A stretch of DNA of 64,000 bases from Acetobacterium paludosum (GCF_008086595.1 NZ_RXYA01000013.1:1-64000); one strand, 5' to 3'. Counted from the first letter of the stretch, positions 27,603 to 37,478 are shown. The notes: generated by a model from the letters alone, not told the origin. Numbers and translations: made by a program.

Positions 27603-28088
27603 ATGGAAGATGATTATTTAAGTATTAAAGAATTTTCAGTTCGCGCAGATGTAACACCCCAAGCAATTTACAAACGTTTAAACAACGATCTGACAGCTTA
27701 CACTAAAGTTGTCAACGGAAAAAAGATGATTAACATCAGTGCTTTAACATTATTTACCGCCAAGCCAGTTGACAACCTTGTGCAACCGGCCGATCAACCA
27801 GTTTGTGAAGTGGACAACCAGCTGTTGACAACTATAAACAACGTCGTTGAAACATTAAACAAGCAATTATTGGTTTTAACCAATCAATTAATAGAAAAAG
27901 ATAAACAGATTTCTGAAAAGGACCGGCAAATGGCAGAGTTAAATGAACATTTACGTCAATCTAATACTATGAATGTCAATCAGCAAATTCTTCTGGGACG
28001 GCAGCAGGAAAAGCCGAGGATAGAGGAAATTAATCAAAATCAAGAGCCTGAAAAGCAAAGTTTCTGGAGCCATTTCAAAAGAAAATAG
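27603..28088 (+). CDS. HTH and coiled-coil protein of unknown role
   Basis: A 161-residue protein. The first 50 residues look like a MerR/DUF536-type DNA-binding helix-turn-helix (SIKEFSVRADVTPQAIYKRL). A linker and a heptad-rich coiled coil (residues about 85-125, including LIEKDKQISEKDRQMAEL) follow, and the C-terminus is basic (SFWSHFKRK). This layout is common in plasmid- and phage-type partition or replication accessory proteins, but nothing else of that kind is adjacent. The gene and its promoter contain four exact and two near copies of the palindrome GTTGACAAC, suggesting it may bind its own DNA. Confidence 0.6.
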   Translation: MEDDYLSIKEFSVRADVTPQAIYKRLNNDLTAYTKVVNGKKMINISALTLFTAKPVDNLVQPADQPVCEVDNQLLTTINNVVETLNKQLLVLTNQLIEKDKQISEKDRQMAELNEHLRQSNTMNVNQQILLGRQQEKPRIEEINQNQEPEKQSFWSHFKRK

Positions 28089-28107
28089 CGGCATTTCTGG
28101 TCTCTTC

Positions 28108-28389
28108 TTATCTCAGTTCTCTTTCAATATCTATTATTTCTCCTGCTGTATTCCTCTCAATGAAATTCAGCACATGATCAATCATGCTGTCAGCAACGTC
28201 GACCTCGTTAACAATACATGCGAGTCCCAAGACGACGCGTTGATGGATGTTCTGATCCTCAACCTCTGCTATGGATACATTGAATTTATTCCTTACCTTA
28301 GCACAGATACTCTTTACGATCATGCGTTTCTCTTTTAATGAATGCACCCATGGGGCATAGATCGTGATTTTGGCTGTTCCAACAATCAT
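28108..28389 (-). CDS. DUF503 (YlxP-like) family protein
   Basis: A 93-residue DUF503 protein, with the hallmark HSLKEKRMIVKSICAKVRNKFNVSIAEVE in two overlapping strands and helices. The family is small and widespread in Firmicutes, often next to translation factors such as rbfA. It has no settled function and here it stands alone. SD GGAGATG precedes the start. Confidence 0.88.
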   Translation of the reverse strand: MIVGTAKITIYAPWVHSLKEKRMIVKSICAKVRNKFNVSIAEVEDQNIHQRVVLGLACIVNEVDVADSMIDHVLNFIERNTAGEIIDIERELR

Positions 28390-28661
28390 AAGCTCATCTC
28401 CTTAATCCTGCATTCTTCTATAACCATATTATGTTCTTACCCTTTTTGAAATTCAACACGCAGCATGATGCTAAAAACCAAACATTTTCTCAAGTAGCCG
28501 GCACCCGCAATTGTTGATCCGTTTGATTCCTAAGCGAATTGTTTATCTCGCGCTGCAATATTTTTTTGAAACAAAATAAAACTATGATATAATAGCAGTT
28601 ATTATTTCGTTGACTATTAATTTTTGAAAGTTACCAAATTTAGGAGGTAAACTAATATCAT

Positions 28662-29954
28662 ATGGGTAATTTAATAAATATAATCATCGTACTTTTACTT
28701 GTATCCATGAACGCATTTTTCGTTGCCACCGAATTTTCGATGGTAAAAGTCAGAAAATCCAGACTGGAAACCTTAGTAGCGGATGGAAATAGAAGTGCAA
28801 AATACGCTTTAAAAGTTGTCAGAGATCTAAACTCATACTTATCTGCCTGCCAGCTGGGAATAACTTTAGCCTCTCTGGGCTTAGGTTGGGTAGGCGAACC
28901 GGCTGTTGCAAATATGCTGGAACCGCTGTTTGAATTAATGAACATGCCGGAAAATTTGGTCCATTCGGTTTCATTTATCATCGGTTTTTCGCTTATAACA
29001 ACCTTTCATATCGTCCTTGGTGAATTATGCCCTAAGTCCGTGTCGATTTTATTTGCCGAAAGAATCGCAATCTTTACAGGCCTGCCGCTCATCCTTTTTT
29101 ATAAAGCAACCTATCCGATCATGTGGGCTTTTAATCACAGCACCAACTTGATTTTAAAAGTATTTGGAGTCTCACAAGTTGATGAAGCTGATGAAGCGCA
29201 TACTGATGAAGAGATAAAACTACTGGTTGAAGATAGTTATAAACATGGTTTAATCGATAAAACCGAATTGGCTCTTGTTGATAATATCTTTGATTTTACT
29301 GAAACCACCGTAAAAGACATTATGATCCCACGTACCGATATGGCCTGTCTTTATATTGAAGATTCTTTTGAAAAGATTGTCGCCTTTACCTTGAACAACC
29401 CCTTTACTCGGTATCCCATCTGCAAAGCCAGCAAAGATAATATTATCGGTTTTATTCATATCAAAGATTTATATAAGCAGCAGGTTGAGGGTACCCATAA
29501 TATCGAAAATGCTATCCGTGACGTTAACTTTGTTCCTGAATCGATGTCTATCAGCGAATTATTAAAATTATTCAAAAAACAAAAGTCCCAGATCGCCATC
29601 ATTATTGATGAATACGGCGGAACCTTTGGTCTGGTAACTGTTGAAGATATTTTAGAAGAAATTGTCGGAGAAATGCAGGATGAATTTGATATCGGCGTTG
29701 ATGAAATTGTTAAAAATGAAGATGGCAGCTATATTGTAAATGGCAAAGTTCTTATTGCAGACATAACCGACCTGTTGGGTATCGATAATGCCGTTGAAAA
29801 TATTGATACCATTGGCGGATGGCTATATTCCCAGCTAGAATCATATCCCAAAGTTAATGACACATTCATTTATGAAAATTATGAATTTACCATATTGAAT
29901 TGCAGCAAAAAAAGGATCAGTACCGTGCGGATTAAAAAAACTCCTGCGAAATAA
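28662..29954 (+). CDS. CNNM/CorC-type hemolysin family membrane protein
   Basis: A 430-residue protein with four membrane segments in an N-terminal DUF21/CNNM domain (residues 1-190), two CBS domains (about 205-330, with DIMIPRTDM) and a C-terminal CorC/HlyC domain (about 345-425). Relatives export or regulate Mg2+/Co2+. The AGGAGG site is rather far (14 bases) from the ATG. I looked for an M-box Mg2+ riboswitch upstream and did not see one. Confidence 0.9.
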   Translation: MGNLINIIIVLLLVSMNAFFVATEFSMVKVRKSRLETLVADGNRSAKYALKVVRDLNSYLSACQLGITLASLGLGWVGEPAVANMLEPLFELMNMPENLVHSVSFIIGFSLITTFHIVLGELCPKSVSILFAERIAIFTGLPLILFYKATYPIMWAFNHSTNLILKVFGVSQVDEADEAHTDEEIKLLVEDSYKHGLIDKTELALVDNIFDFTETTVKDIMIPRTDMACLYIEDSFEKIVAFTLNNPFTRYPICKASKDNIIGFIHIKDLYKQQVEGTHNIENAIRDVNFVPESMSISELLKLFKKQKSQIAIIIDEYGGTFGLVTVEDILEEIVGEMQDEFDIGVDEIVKNEDGSYIVNGKVLIADITDLLGIDNAVENIDTIGGWLYSQLESYPKVNDTFIYENYEFTILNCSKKRISTVRIKKTPAK

Positions 29955-30098
29955 TTGACAATTGAAGCACCTGCAAAAAAAGTTAGTTTTATTCAAGAGA
30001 TATTCTATAACTTTTATAAGTCTAAAGAATTGTTTGCACGATGCTGTCATTTTCTATGCTACTATTTATTTAATACTCATTCCGATTTTGATGAATGA

Positions 30099-30134
30099 AA
30101 GCATCATGACTCCATTAACTGTTGTCATGATGCT
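30099..30134. terminator. Hairpin between convergent genes
   Basis: AAGCATCATGAC at 30099-30110 and GTCATGATGCTT at 30123-30134 are a perfect 12-bp stem with a 12-base loop. It is probably a bidirectional terminator although the T-tracts are poor. Confidence 0.5.
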
Positions 30135-30170
30135 TCCCCAGATTATCCGGCCAGAAAAGCCCGGCATTAT

Positions 30171-30935
30171 TCACTCAGAAAACCGCTCCCGGGCAATTAA
30201 AGCTGCCCCAATAGCACCTGCGTATCTTCCCAGTTCCATTGGAACAACTTCTGTTTTCAATTTTAGCGACATCAGTTCCGCAAAATAGTTGCAATGACTA
30301 ATCCCTCCGGTTAAAATCACCGGCTTCGACAGCCTGCATTTAAAACCTAGGGCAGCTACTTTTTTCGCCACAGAATCCACCACTCCCGCAGCAATATCCG
30401 CTTTCGCTCTTCCTTCTCCCATAAAATTAATGACTTCCGACTCTGCAAATACCGTACAAAGTGAACTAATCGAAATGGCATTTCCTTTTTGTGCCAGCTC
30501 AAACAGTTCATCAATGGTAAGTCCCAGCCGATTTGCCATAATCTCGATGAACTTTCCAGTACCTGCTGAGCATTTATCATTCATCAGGAAATCCGATACC
30601 GCCCCCTGCTCCACCGTAATCACTTTCGTATCCTGTCCTCCTACATCAACGATGCTGCAGTCTTGACCATAAAGATGCAAGCCGCCTTTTGCATGGCAGG
30701 TTATTTCTGTTACAACGGCATCTGCATAGGCGACTGAAATGCGACCATACCCGGTGGCTATGGTATGGACTTCTTCGGAAGTGACATCAATCCCCTTTTC
30801 CAATAACATTTTCTGAATGGCGCTTGCGGTTTCCTTGCTGTTCCATCCAGTCGGGATCGAAAAATAGTTGAAATTATTTTTCAAAACTGCGATTTTAGAT
30901 GCGGTGGATCCAATATCAATTCCAATATAATCCAT
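30171..30935 (-). CDS. ATP-dependent activator of a 2-hydroxyacyl-CoA dehydratase-like protein
   Basis: A 254-residue ASKHA-fold ATPase of the HgdC/YjiL family. It has the phosphate loops GIDIGSTASK and DVGGQDTKV. The two cysteines that bind the bridging 4Fe-4S cluster of the homodimer are in NDKCSAGTGKF and SSLCTVFAES. It donates a low-potential electron to its partner at the cost of ATP. It is the third gene of an operon whose first gene is a single-subunit double-cubane-type protein, so it is best read as that protein's reductase. SD CAGGAG. Confidence 0.88.
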   Translation of the reverse strand: MDYIGIDIGSTASKIAVLKNNFNYFSIPTGWNSKETASAIQKMLLEKGIDVTSEEVHTIATGYGRISVAYADAVVTEITCHAKGGLHLYGQDCSIVDVGGQDTKVITVEQGAVSDFLMNDKCSAGTGKFIEIMANRLGLTIDELFELAQKGNAISISSLCTVFAESEVINFMGEGRAKADIAAGVVDSVAKKVAALGFKCRLSKPVILTGGISHCNYFAELMSLKLKTEVVPMELGRYAGAIGAALIARERFSE

Positions 30936-30965
30936 GCCATACTCCTGTTTCTAATTTTTAAATTT

Positions 30966-31223
30966 CTAGCAGAATTTATGTCGATTGCTGTCAAAGCTCT
31001 GCTCTATATGAACGATATCCAAAATATCCATCTGGTATTCTGCAATGTATTTACGTATTACTTCTTGATCTTCTGCCAAAAACATTAACGATATCCCGCA
31101 GGAAGTGCTTGCACTGCGAGGTGTTGGGGCAATAACAGTACGGATGTTTTTTTCTTTTAACCCCTGGTATAAAGCCATCCCACTGGTATGATTTCGAAAT
31201 AATATATAATGCTGTGTTGCCAT
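30966..31223 (-). CDS. DUF3343 (Se/S carrier-like) protein
   Basis: An 85-residue protein with the DUF3343 pattern: HYILFRNHTSGMAL, then APTPRSASTSCGISL with the conserved Cys, and a C-terminal helix. The family is often annotated as a putative Se/S carrier. The start codon follows the stop of the upstream gene by a single base (TAAGATG), so it is translationally coupled. It sits between the double-cubane protein and its activator and may help deliver sulfur or assemble the cluster; that is inference. Confidence 0.75.
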   Translation of the reverse strand: MATQHYILFRNHTSGMALYQGLKEKNIRTVIAPTPRSASTSCGISLMFLAEDQEVIRKYIAEYQMDILDIVHIEQSFDSNRHKFC

Positions 31224-31224
31224 C

Positions 31225-32499
31225 TTATTTTGACAGCATCTCGACAAATGCACCAATTCTGGTACTCAATTGCTGTGCATCACTGTCTGTATAATCTGTT
31301 TCAATGCCTAAAATCGGAATACCGGCTTCTTTCAGAGCTCGTTCAACTTTGTATCCTTCTGTATCATAAAGCTCACAGAACTTCAGATTAACATCAATAA
31401 CGCCATCTGCTTTGTATTCTTTGGCAAGACGAATAATATCATCAATTCGCTTATCGTTTGGAGTGAAGCAGGCACAATTGATATTCATATAACGTTCCGC
31501 CAAAGCTTCCGCTTGACCATCGATTGTTGTTGCCGTCTCATCAACCGGGTGTTCAAAATAGCGAATTCCTGTACACATTTCTTCCCCAACAACTGCCGCC
31601 CCGGAGGTTTCAATAATATGATGCAGTTTCCAGTTTGGAATTGCCAATGGTGTACCGGTCAACAGAATTCTCTTTGTCCCTTTAGGGAATACACTGACGC
31701 CATCTTTTACCCGCTGGTCTAATTCATCACATAACTTATTAACCTTCTCTGTGAAACGGGTGGGATCATCATAAAAAGCAATCTGGGAAATCACTAGGAC
31801 ATCTTTTCCACTGATTGGAATATTCTCATTTTTTCGCAAATCATATAATCTTGCCAATGCTGTCCGTTTGGCATTAATTAATCGAATGCTGTCTGCCAGA
31901 GATTCTTCCGTTACTTTATTGCCGGTAAAATCTTCGACAACTTTTATGAAATCCTTAATCTCTTCAGCCCATGCTAAAATATCTTTCCGACGTTTCATTT
32001 GCGGTAGATTCATGACATACATCGGCACATCTTCACCTAAAATCTCATAGGCTTTTTTCTTGCCATCGCAGGTGGTTTCACCGACAAACATATCTGCGAT
32101 TCGGAAGAATGGACATGTTCGATCTAATCTTGCCCCAACGGAAGCTTTAATTAATGGACAGGTGTTGACTGGCAATACTTTTTCGCCCCCCGGCACCCAA
32201 AACTGTGAGCCCCCGCAAAGACCTGTCGCAATCGCTCCGGCTGCAAAGACAACTTCATCCGGCACATAAAGACAGAATGTACCAAATACTTTTCCGCCTT
32301 TTTTCTGATGTTCGATTAGTTCCACCGGGCGGACTCCATGAATCTCAGCTACGACAAAATTGAAATAGTCCATCGCCTCTGGACGGTTTTTCTGTGTTAA
32401 ATACACATCACCAAATGCCTGAGGAAGTACCTCGCACAATTGATTGTGCATTTCTACATCCATTCCCAGATCTTGCCACATTTTTAAATAGTCTGCCAT
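31225..32499 (-). CDS. Double-cubane-cluster type 2-hydroxyacyl-CoA dehydratase homologue
   Basis: A 424-residue HgdB/YjiM-family protein. It has Cys residues in FGTFCLYVP, TGLCGGS, VNTCPLIK, RTCPFF, TTCDGKKK, EEMCTG, NCACF and KFCELYD. Only one subunit gene is present, with no acyl-CoA-transferase or second subunit. That matches the double-cubane [8Fe-9S] proteins described from Carboxydothermus, which with their activator carry out ATP-driven reduction of small substrates. The start at 32499 follows GAAGGAG by nine bases; a TTG six codons earlier overlaps that site. Confidence 0.8.
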   Translation of the reverse strand: MADYLKMWQDLGMDVEMHNQLCEVLPQAFGDVYLTQKNRPEAMDYFNFVVAEIHGVRPVELIEHQKKGGKVFGTFCLYVPDEVVFAAGAIATGLCGGSQFWVPGGEKVLPVNTCPLIKASVGARLDRTCPFFRIADMFVGETTCDGKKKAYEILGEDVPMYVMNLPQMKRRKDILAWAEEIKDFIKVVEDFTGNKVTEESLADSIRLINAKRTALARLYDLRKNENIPISGKDVLVISQIAFYDDPTRFTEKVNKLCDELDQRVKDGVSVFPKGTKRILLTGTPLAIPNWKLHHIIETSGAAVVGEEMCTGIRYFEHPVDETATTIDGQAEALAERYMNINCACFTPNDKRIDDIIRLAKEYKADGVIDVNLKFCELYDTEGYKVERALKEAGIPILGIETDYTDSDAQQLSTRIGAFVEMLSK

Positions 32500-32845
32500 T
32501 ACAAATTTCTCCTTCAATTTTTTTATTTTATAAAACTTGATTCGTTTTAACTAAATATCATGTTTTTTTCGCTGTTAAATAAATATAATTAATAAGATTT
32601 TACCTTTTTTATTAGTTTTTTGCAACCATATTTATATTTAAGCAATAATTTACAATAATTCTGATGCTTAAGCTCTATAAAAAAGCAGCTCATTTATTTG
32701 TCGCATTTTCCTTCTTTAAAAACACGCAAATCATATTAATAATCGATCATTTTCTGTGAAAAATAGCACTTACAAAAGACATGGAAAATATGGTATTATA
32801 ACACTAACAACACTTATGACAATTTATAACGATTCGAGGAAATAA
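32500..32845. other. Intergenic region
   Basis: An AT-rich divergent spacer of about 345 bases between the double-cubane operon and the methyltransferase-like gene. It should contain both promoters. No gene, RNA or inverted repeat stands out. Confidence 0.4.
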
Positions 32846-33865
32846 ATGATTCAATTTGATAAAAACAGAGAACTGGAAATGGCAATAAATAACCTTATCT
32901 GCTCCATGGTTGATATGGATGACTACGTCACTGCTATTCTAAACTATACCGAAAAGGTTCTGACTCCCCAGAAGGAAAAAGAACTGATCAAAATATTGAA
33001 AAAATATAACGTTCCTCATGACAGTTTGAAATACGACTTGAAACGCCTGACTGAGAACCCCTATTTCAGCGACATCAAACTTGACAACGTGGCTACTGAG
33101 ACTGTGAAGTATCAAACTATCGCCATCAAGAAAAGAACTTTAATGAGCATGAATTTCCATCAGCCTTTGGGAAAATACCTGTTTCACCAACATCCCATCG
33201 GATACTTTGAAAAAGATGTTGAACTACCCGTCCTGACGGAAAACGGAAACGTATGGATGTCTCCAGCCATTAGCGAAACAGAAAGCATGCAAACCGGAAT
33301 TGAAAAAGGGTTCGGAAAATGTCTTACCATGGGACTTGGAATCGGATTCCTCCCCTATCTCTGGCTCCAGAAAGATAACGTCGAAGGTGTAACGATCGTT
33401 GAACTCAACCAGGATGTCATCGATTTATTCGAAAAGTACATCCGACCACAGTTTAAAACCGATAAAAAGCTTGAGATCATCCATGGTGATGCTTTCGACT
33501 ATTATAATGAGAAGTTTCTGAACCAGTTCGACTATGTATATCTGGATTTCTGGGAATCCAGCGGTGACGGTTTGGGATTTTACACACGACTGATGCAAAT
33601 AAAACGCGACTTTCCTCATGTCGATTTCTGGATCGAGGACTCGATGCTTTACGATGTGAAATACATTGTCGCCCCCTATCTTTACGCCGTCTATGTCGGT
33701 GATAGCATAACTGAATTCATCGCCTCAATGACTGGCGATTTGAAGGAACTTGCCAAGAAGGTAAACCGATACTTCAAGGCAAGAAACGATGTGATCAAAA
33801 CGGAAGATGAATTGCTGGGTATCATCCACGACAGGGATGTTTTGAGGGCAATCCTTGCCCAATAA
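32846..33865 (+). CDS. Spermidine-synthase-like SAM-fold protein
   Basis: A 339-residue protein. An N-terminal helical part of about 130 residues leads into a class I methyltransferase-like Rossmann domain: motif I MGLGIGFLPYLW, motif II VTIVELNQDVIDLF, motif III HGDAFDYY and motif IV YVYLDFWE. The order resembles spermidine synthase. However, the acidic pair that binds polyamine cannot be confirmed by eye, and there is no decarboxylase partner. The substrate is unknown. SD GAGG precedes the start. It is monocistronic. Confidence 0.65.
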   Translation: MIQFDKNRELEMAINNLICSMVDMDDYVTAILNYTEKVLTPQKEKELIKILKKYNVPHDSLKYDLKRLTENPYFSDIKLDNVATETVKYQTIAIKKRTLMSMNFHQPLGKYLFHQHPIGYFEKDVELPVLTENGNVWMSPAISETESMQTGIEKGFGKCLTMGLGIGFLPYLWLQKDNVEGVTIVELNQDVIDLFEKYIRPQFKTDKKLEIIHGDAFDYYNEKFLNQFDYVYLDFWESSGDGLGFYTRLMQIKRDFPHVDFWIEDSMLYDVKYIVAPYLYAVYVGDSITEFIASMTGDLKELAKKVNRYFKARNDVIKTEDELLGIIHDRDVLRAILAQ

Positions 33866-33896
33866 AATGCATTGATTTCGTTTTATGACAATACTT

Positions 33897-36626
33897 TCAT
33901 TCTCTATTTTTAAGCACTTCCGCCGGTTTCATTTTCTGCAGTCTTCCCGTTAAAATCCGATTTATTCCCAGATAGCAAAGCATCACTCCGGCATAGATCG
34001 CGATATACATTTTCCATGAAAAAGAAAAATCCATGCCACATGCTACATTTGCGATTAAATAGGGATACATTAAATCCATTGCTTTTTTGGCAAGTGGGAT
34101 GCAGAGTGCCGCTGATACGGCGACCATAATAAAATTGCCATCCAAATATAGTTTCTGTATTTCATTTTGCCTGAATCCAAATATCTTCATCAGTGATATA
34201 TTAAACGCTGAGCGATCCACCATGACCTTCATCATTAAATACATGACGACTACGAATATAATCACGGAAACACTGATAAGGCTTATCACCATTGGCTTCA
34301 TCTGATTAATGAATACTTCAGAGTTCTTAACGATATCATTTTTAGTTGTGGTTGCATATAATTTTCCTGAATCAATATTTAAATCTTTGTCGGAAAAAAC
34401 GACATTGTAATAATCCTCTTTCTGATTAAACAGTTGTCGCATATCATCTATATCCATAAAGACATATAAGCCAACGGAGTATGGCACGATGCGATCAATT
34501 GTAAAAGCATAATCAATATTTTTTACGTCATCAGTGAGAACCAACTTTTCTCCCACTGCAAGATGGTATTTTGTTGCCACCGATTGTGATATGGTAACAT
34601 TATTCTTTCCTTTCGCCACATTAAAAGCAAAGTATTTATTATCTTGATCCATTCCCAGAAGGGTAACGTTAAGATCATATCCGTACGCTTCCTTTTTCAA
34701 ACTTTCGGCATAGCTGGCTTCTCCCCCTTCCGGCACTTCTTTTGTGGGATACTTGTAAGAATACATATATTCATAGGTTGTATCCGCCTTACTATTGCTG
34801 CTCATATTGTTGCAGAGCACATAGCAATCAACTCCCATCATCAAAATCAATAAAGCAATAAACATTCCAAATACTACGGTAAAACTGGTTCTGATTTCAC
34901 GAAGAAACTGCCTGATTTGGAAACGTTGTATAAATTTTATATTTCCCAAATTCACATTACTGATCTTATTCTGTTTCTGCTCATTACGAATCATTTTAAG
35001 TGCTGGTTGCGATAATTTTTTATTAATTACCAAGTAGTTCACAATGATTGCAACAAGTGATGGCATCACAATGCCGTATAGCAGCAAATAGACCGGGTAT
35101 ACGGTGTTAAGAACCGGCAGTGAATAATAACTTGTCGTGTCAACGGATTGAACACCAACGCCCATCGGGCTAAATCCAATGATCATTCCAATCATTCCGG
35201 CAAAAAAGGTAATCATGACAGGTAGTGTCAGATAATGTTTCATCAGCTGTTTACTGGTCGCTCCAAGCGCATATAAAGTTCCAATAATGGTGCTGTCCTT
35301 TTCTATTCCATGGATAACGAAAACGGATATTACATATGTAAATAAAACCATTATAATCACTCCGGCTACCATTCCGGCATATTTATTAATCATCACATCA
35401 TTGACGGATGCTCCAATTCTGGGATTATTCCCTTTTTCCACAAACTGCGTCAGATTATCAATGTCTACCGTAAAATATTCATTCATTAATTTTTCTGTTT
35501 TGTTCTTTAATTCACTTACTCCATCTGCCAGCTCTTTTGAACTGTTTGCTGCATCTTCTTCCGCATTCGTGTATGTTTCTATTCCTTCTTTAAAATCTTT
35601 CAGACTGTTCAGTTCTTTTAATGCTGTTTTCGTTTGAAGAGCCGTACTGGAATTACTACTCCCATCGATTATGTTATTCAGAATCGCTTGATAATTATCT
35701 TCGGTCAATTCTGTTCCCAATCCATAAGCCGAAAGCGTCTTTGAAGTTTCCTGCAAATACTGTTTGAAAATCGCTGAAGCACCGTTTTTTAGCTCTTCAT
35801 TGTTGCTTTCCAGTTCAATCAATCCACTGCTGAGTTCATTCGTTCCGTCTGACAGTTCGCTTATTGCCTGTTGTGTTTCTGTTTTAGATTTTTCCAGTTC
35901 ATCCAGCATTTCCAAAAAATATGTATCTGTCACTTTGCTTCTGTCAATTTTAAGCTTACCCAAAATGTCTTTGAGTTCATCCGCAGTCATGATCCCATTT
36001 AGACGATAACTATACACACATTCTTCTGATTTTGATGCGTTTCCATTTTCTTTCAATTGATCATATTGTGCCACACTGACAAATCCAGTTCCAAAGCCGG
36101 CACTCTCCACCGATGAGTCGGTCATCTTTTTTAAGGCCGCATCATAATCCGGTGACGAACCTATTCCCGTAACCCTGAATAACTTTCCGCCTATTTCAAT
36201 TTCACTTCCTACCGAAAAATCATTTTTTTGAGCGTAGTGCTTTTCCAGCACAATTTCGTCCTTATCAACAGCCAGACTTCCTTCATCCAGTTCAATGCGA
36301 TTTATTTGATCTCTGTTTTTATAGATTCGGACTGTTGATCCATTCGCCAATGCATAATCCAGATAGAATTCTTTTTCTAAAGAAATTCCTTTGTTCTGCA
36401 ATTGTTCAATTGTATTTTTCTCCAAAGGAATAAAAACAGTAAATTCTCCATCTTCAACCTGATTTCTGTCTGCCGCTTCATTAACGTTGACAACCACCGT
36501 ATCCGCCGCCCCGACCAGGCTTATGATTAAATACATTCCGACAGTAATGAGTAAAAACAAAGCAAAATAGCGAAAGAAATTTACCTTTAGATCTCGAAAA
36601 ATTCGTTTATTTAACACCCTCTGCAT
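33897..36626 (-). CDS. Large FtsX-type ABC transporter permease
   Basis: A 909-residue permease with an N-terminal membrane segment, an extracytoplasmic region with a helical/coiled-coil stretch (residues about 235-380, rich in SDGTNELSSGL-like repeats), an FtsX block near 410-540, a second extracellular domain, and a second FtsX block near 775-900. The start codon abuts the ATPase stop (TAAATG), so the two are coupled. Regulated by the adjacent TetR gene, this looks like an exporter or lipoprotein/peptide-handling system. The substrate is unknown. Confidence 0.85.
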   Translation of the reverse strand: MQRVLNKRIFRDLKVNFFRYFALFLLITVGMYLIISLVGAADTVVVNVNEAADRNQVEDGEFTVFIPLEKNTIEQLQNKGISLEKEFYLDYALANGSTVRIYKNRDQINRIELDEGSLAVDKDEIVLEKHYAQKNDFSVGSEIEIGGKLFRVTGIGSSPDYDAALKKMTDSSVESAGFGTGFVSVAQYDQLKENGNASKSEECVYSYRLNGIMTADELKDILGKLKIDRSKVTDTYFLEMLDELEKSKTETQQAISELSDGTNELSSGLIELESNNEELKNGASAIFKQYLQETSKTLSAYGLGTELTEDNYQAILNNIIDGSSNSSTALQTKTALKELNSLKDFKEGIETYTNAEEDAANSSKELADGVSELKNKTEKLMNEYFTVDIDNLTQFVEKGNNPRIGASVNDVMINKYAGMVAGVIIMVLFTYVISVFVIHGIEKDSTIIGTLYALGATSKQLMKHYLTLPVMITFFAGMIGMIIGFSPMGVGVQSVDTTSYYSLPVLNTVYPVYLLLYGIVMPSLVAIIVNYLVINKKLSQPALKMIRNEQKQNKISNVNLGNIKFIQRFQIRQFLREIRTSFTVVFGMFIALLILMMGVDCYVLCNNMSSNSKADTTYEYMYSYKYPTKEVPEGGEASYAESLKKEAYGYDLNVTLLGMDQDNKYFAFNVAKGKNNVTISQSVATKYHLAVGEKLVLTDDVKNIDYAFTIDRIVPYSVGLYVFMDIDDMRQLFNQKEDYYNVVFSDKDLNIDSGKLYATTTKNDIVKNSEVFINQMKPMVISLISVSVIIFVVVMYLMMKVMVDRSAFNISLMKIFGFRQNEIQKLYLDGNFIMVAVSAALCIPLAKKAMDLMYPYLIANVACGMDFSFSWKMYIAIYAGVMLCYLGINRILTGRLQKMKPAEVLKNRE

Positions 36627-37328
36627 TTATAAGTCCTCCAGATCTGCCGCCGAAACTAAAACTTCGTTGGCATAATCTCTGGTTATTTGCCCGTCTTTAA
36701 TTTTTATGACGCGATGCACCATCTCCTTTATCGCTGCATTATGGGTAACAATCAGCATGGTGGTTCGATATTTTTTATTAATCTCTTCAAGCAACATTAA
36801 AATATCTTTTGATGTCTTAGAATCAAGTGCTCCCGTTGGTTCGTCACACAGAAGCAATTTCGGATTTTTAATCAGCGCTCTTGCAATCGCACATCGCTGC
36901 TGCTGCCCTCCTGAAAGTTGTGATGGGAATTTATGCTGATGCTCTTTCAGTCCTAACGTCCCAAGAAGATCGTCCATATCAAGGGGATCTGCAGTCAGAT
37001 ATTCACATACTTGAATATTTTCCTTAACGGTAAGGTTGGGCACCAAATTATAAAACTGAAAGATAAAGCCAAGGTTATCTCTTCGATAATCCGAAAGATC
37101 TTTCTGTTTTAGGCCGAAGATTTCTTTTCCAGCCACTTTTATCGAACCCGAATCTAATTCATCAAGTCCGCCGATGACATTTAAAAAGGTCGATTTTCCC
37201 GAACCGCTTGGTCCATATATCACACACATCTGTCCCTTTTCCAGACCCGTTGTAATACCTTTCAATACCTCCATGTAGCTCCCGTTTTCGCCATAACTTT
37301 TTTTCATATCCTTAACTTCTAAATACAT
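36627..37328 (-). CDS. ABC transporter ATP-binding protein (LolD/MacB type)
   Basis: A 233-residue ATPase with Walker A GPSGSGKST, Q-loop FIFQFYN, signature LSGGQQQR, Walker B LLLCDEPTGALD and the H-loop VTHN. Pairs with the FtsX permease that begins immediately after its stop. SD GAGAGG. The 13-bp palindrome 52-80 bases upstream is the probable site through which the TetR protein controls it. Confidence 0.92.
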   Translation of the reverse strand: MYLEVKDMKKSYGENGSYMEVLKGITTGLEKGQMCVIYGPSGSGKSTFLNVIGGLDELDSGSIKVAGKEIFGLKQKDLSDYRRDNLGFIFQFYNLVPNLTVKENIQVCEYLTADPLDMDDLLGTLGLKEHQHKFPSQLSGGQQQRCAIARALIKNPKLLLCDEPTGALDSKTSKDILMLLEEINKKYRTTMLIVTHNAAIKEMVHRVIKIKDGQITRDYANEVLVSAADLEDL

Positions 37329-37379
37329 CTGTTCCTCTCATTCTTCAGCAACTTCACTTTTGTTATTGCTGAATTTTCG

Positions 37380-37408
37380 CCGTTGACATAACATCGTTAT
37401 GTCAACGG
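37380..37408. promoter_or_regulatory. Palindromic operator before the ABC genes
   Basis: CCGTTGACATAAC at 37380-37392 and GTTATGTCAACGG at 37396-37408 are perfect reverse complements around ATC. The core ATAAC-N3-GTTAT is repeated in front of the TetR gene. It could double as the TetR gene's terminator. Confidence 0.7.
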
Positions 37409-37478
37409 TATTTTTTTAGCTATATGACCTCTATTCTATTTCATGTCATATAGCTAGTAAATTTTTCACGCCTGATCA

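Noticed and set aside
28390-28661. Possible Mg2+ (M-box) riboswitch before the CorC-type gene
   Set aside because: No M-box core sequence and no terminator hairpin near the start codon.
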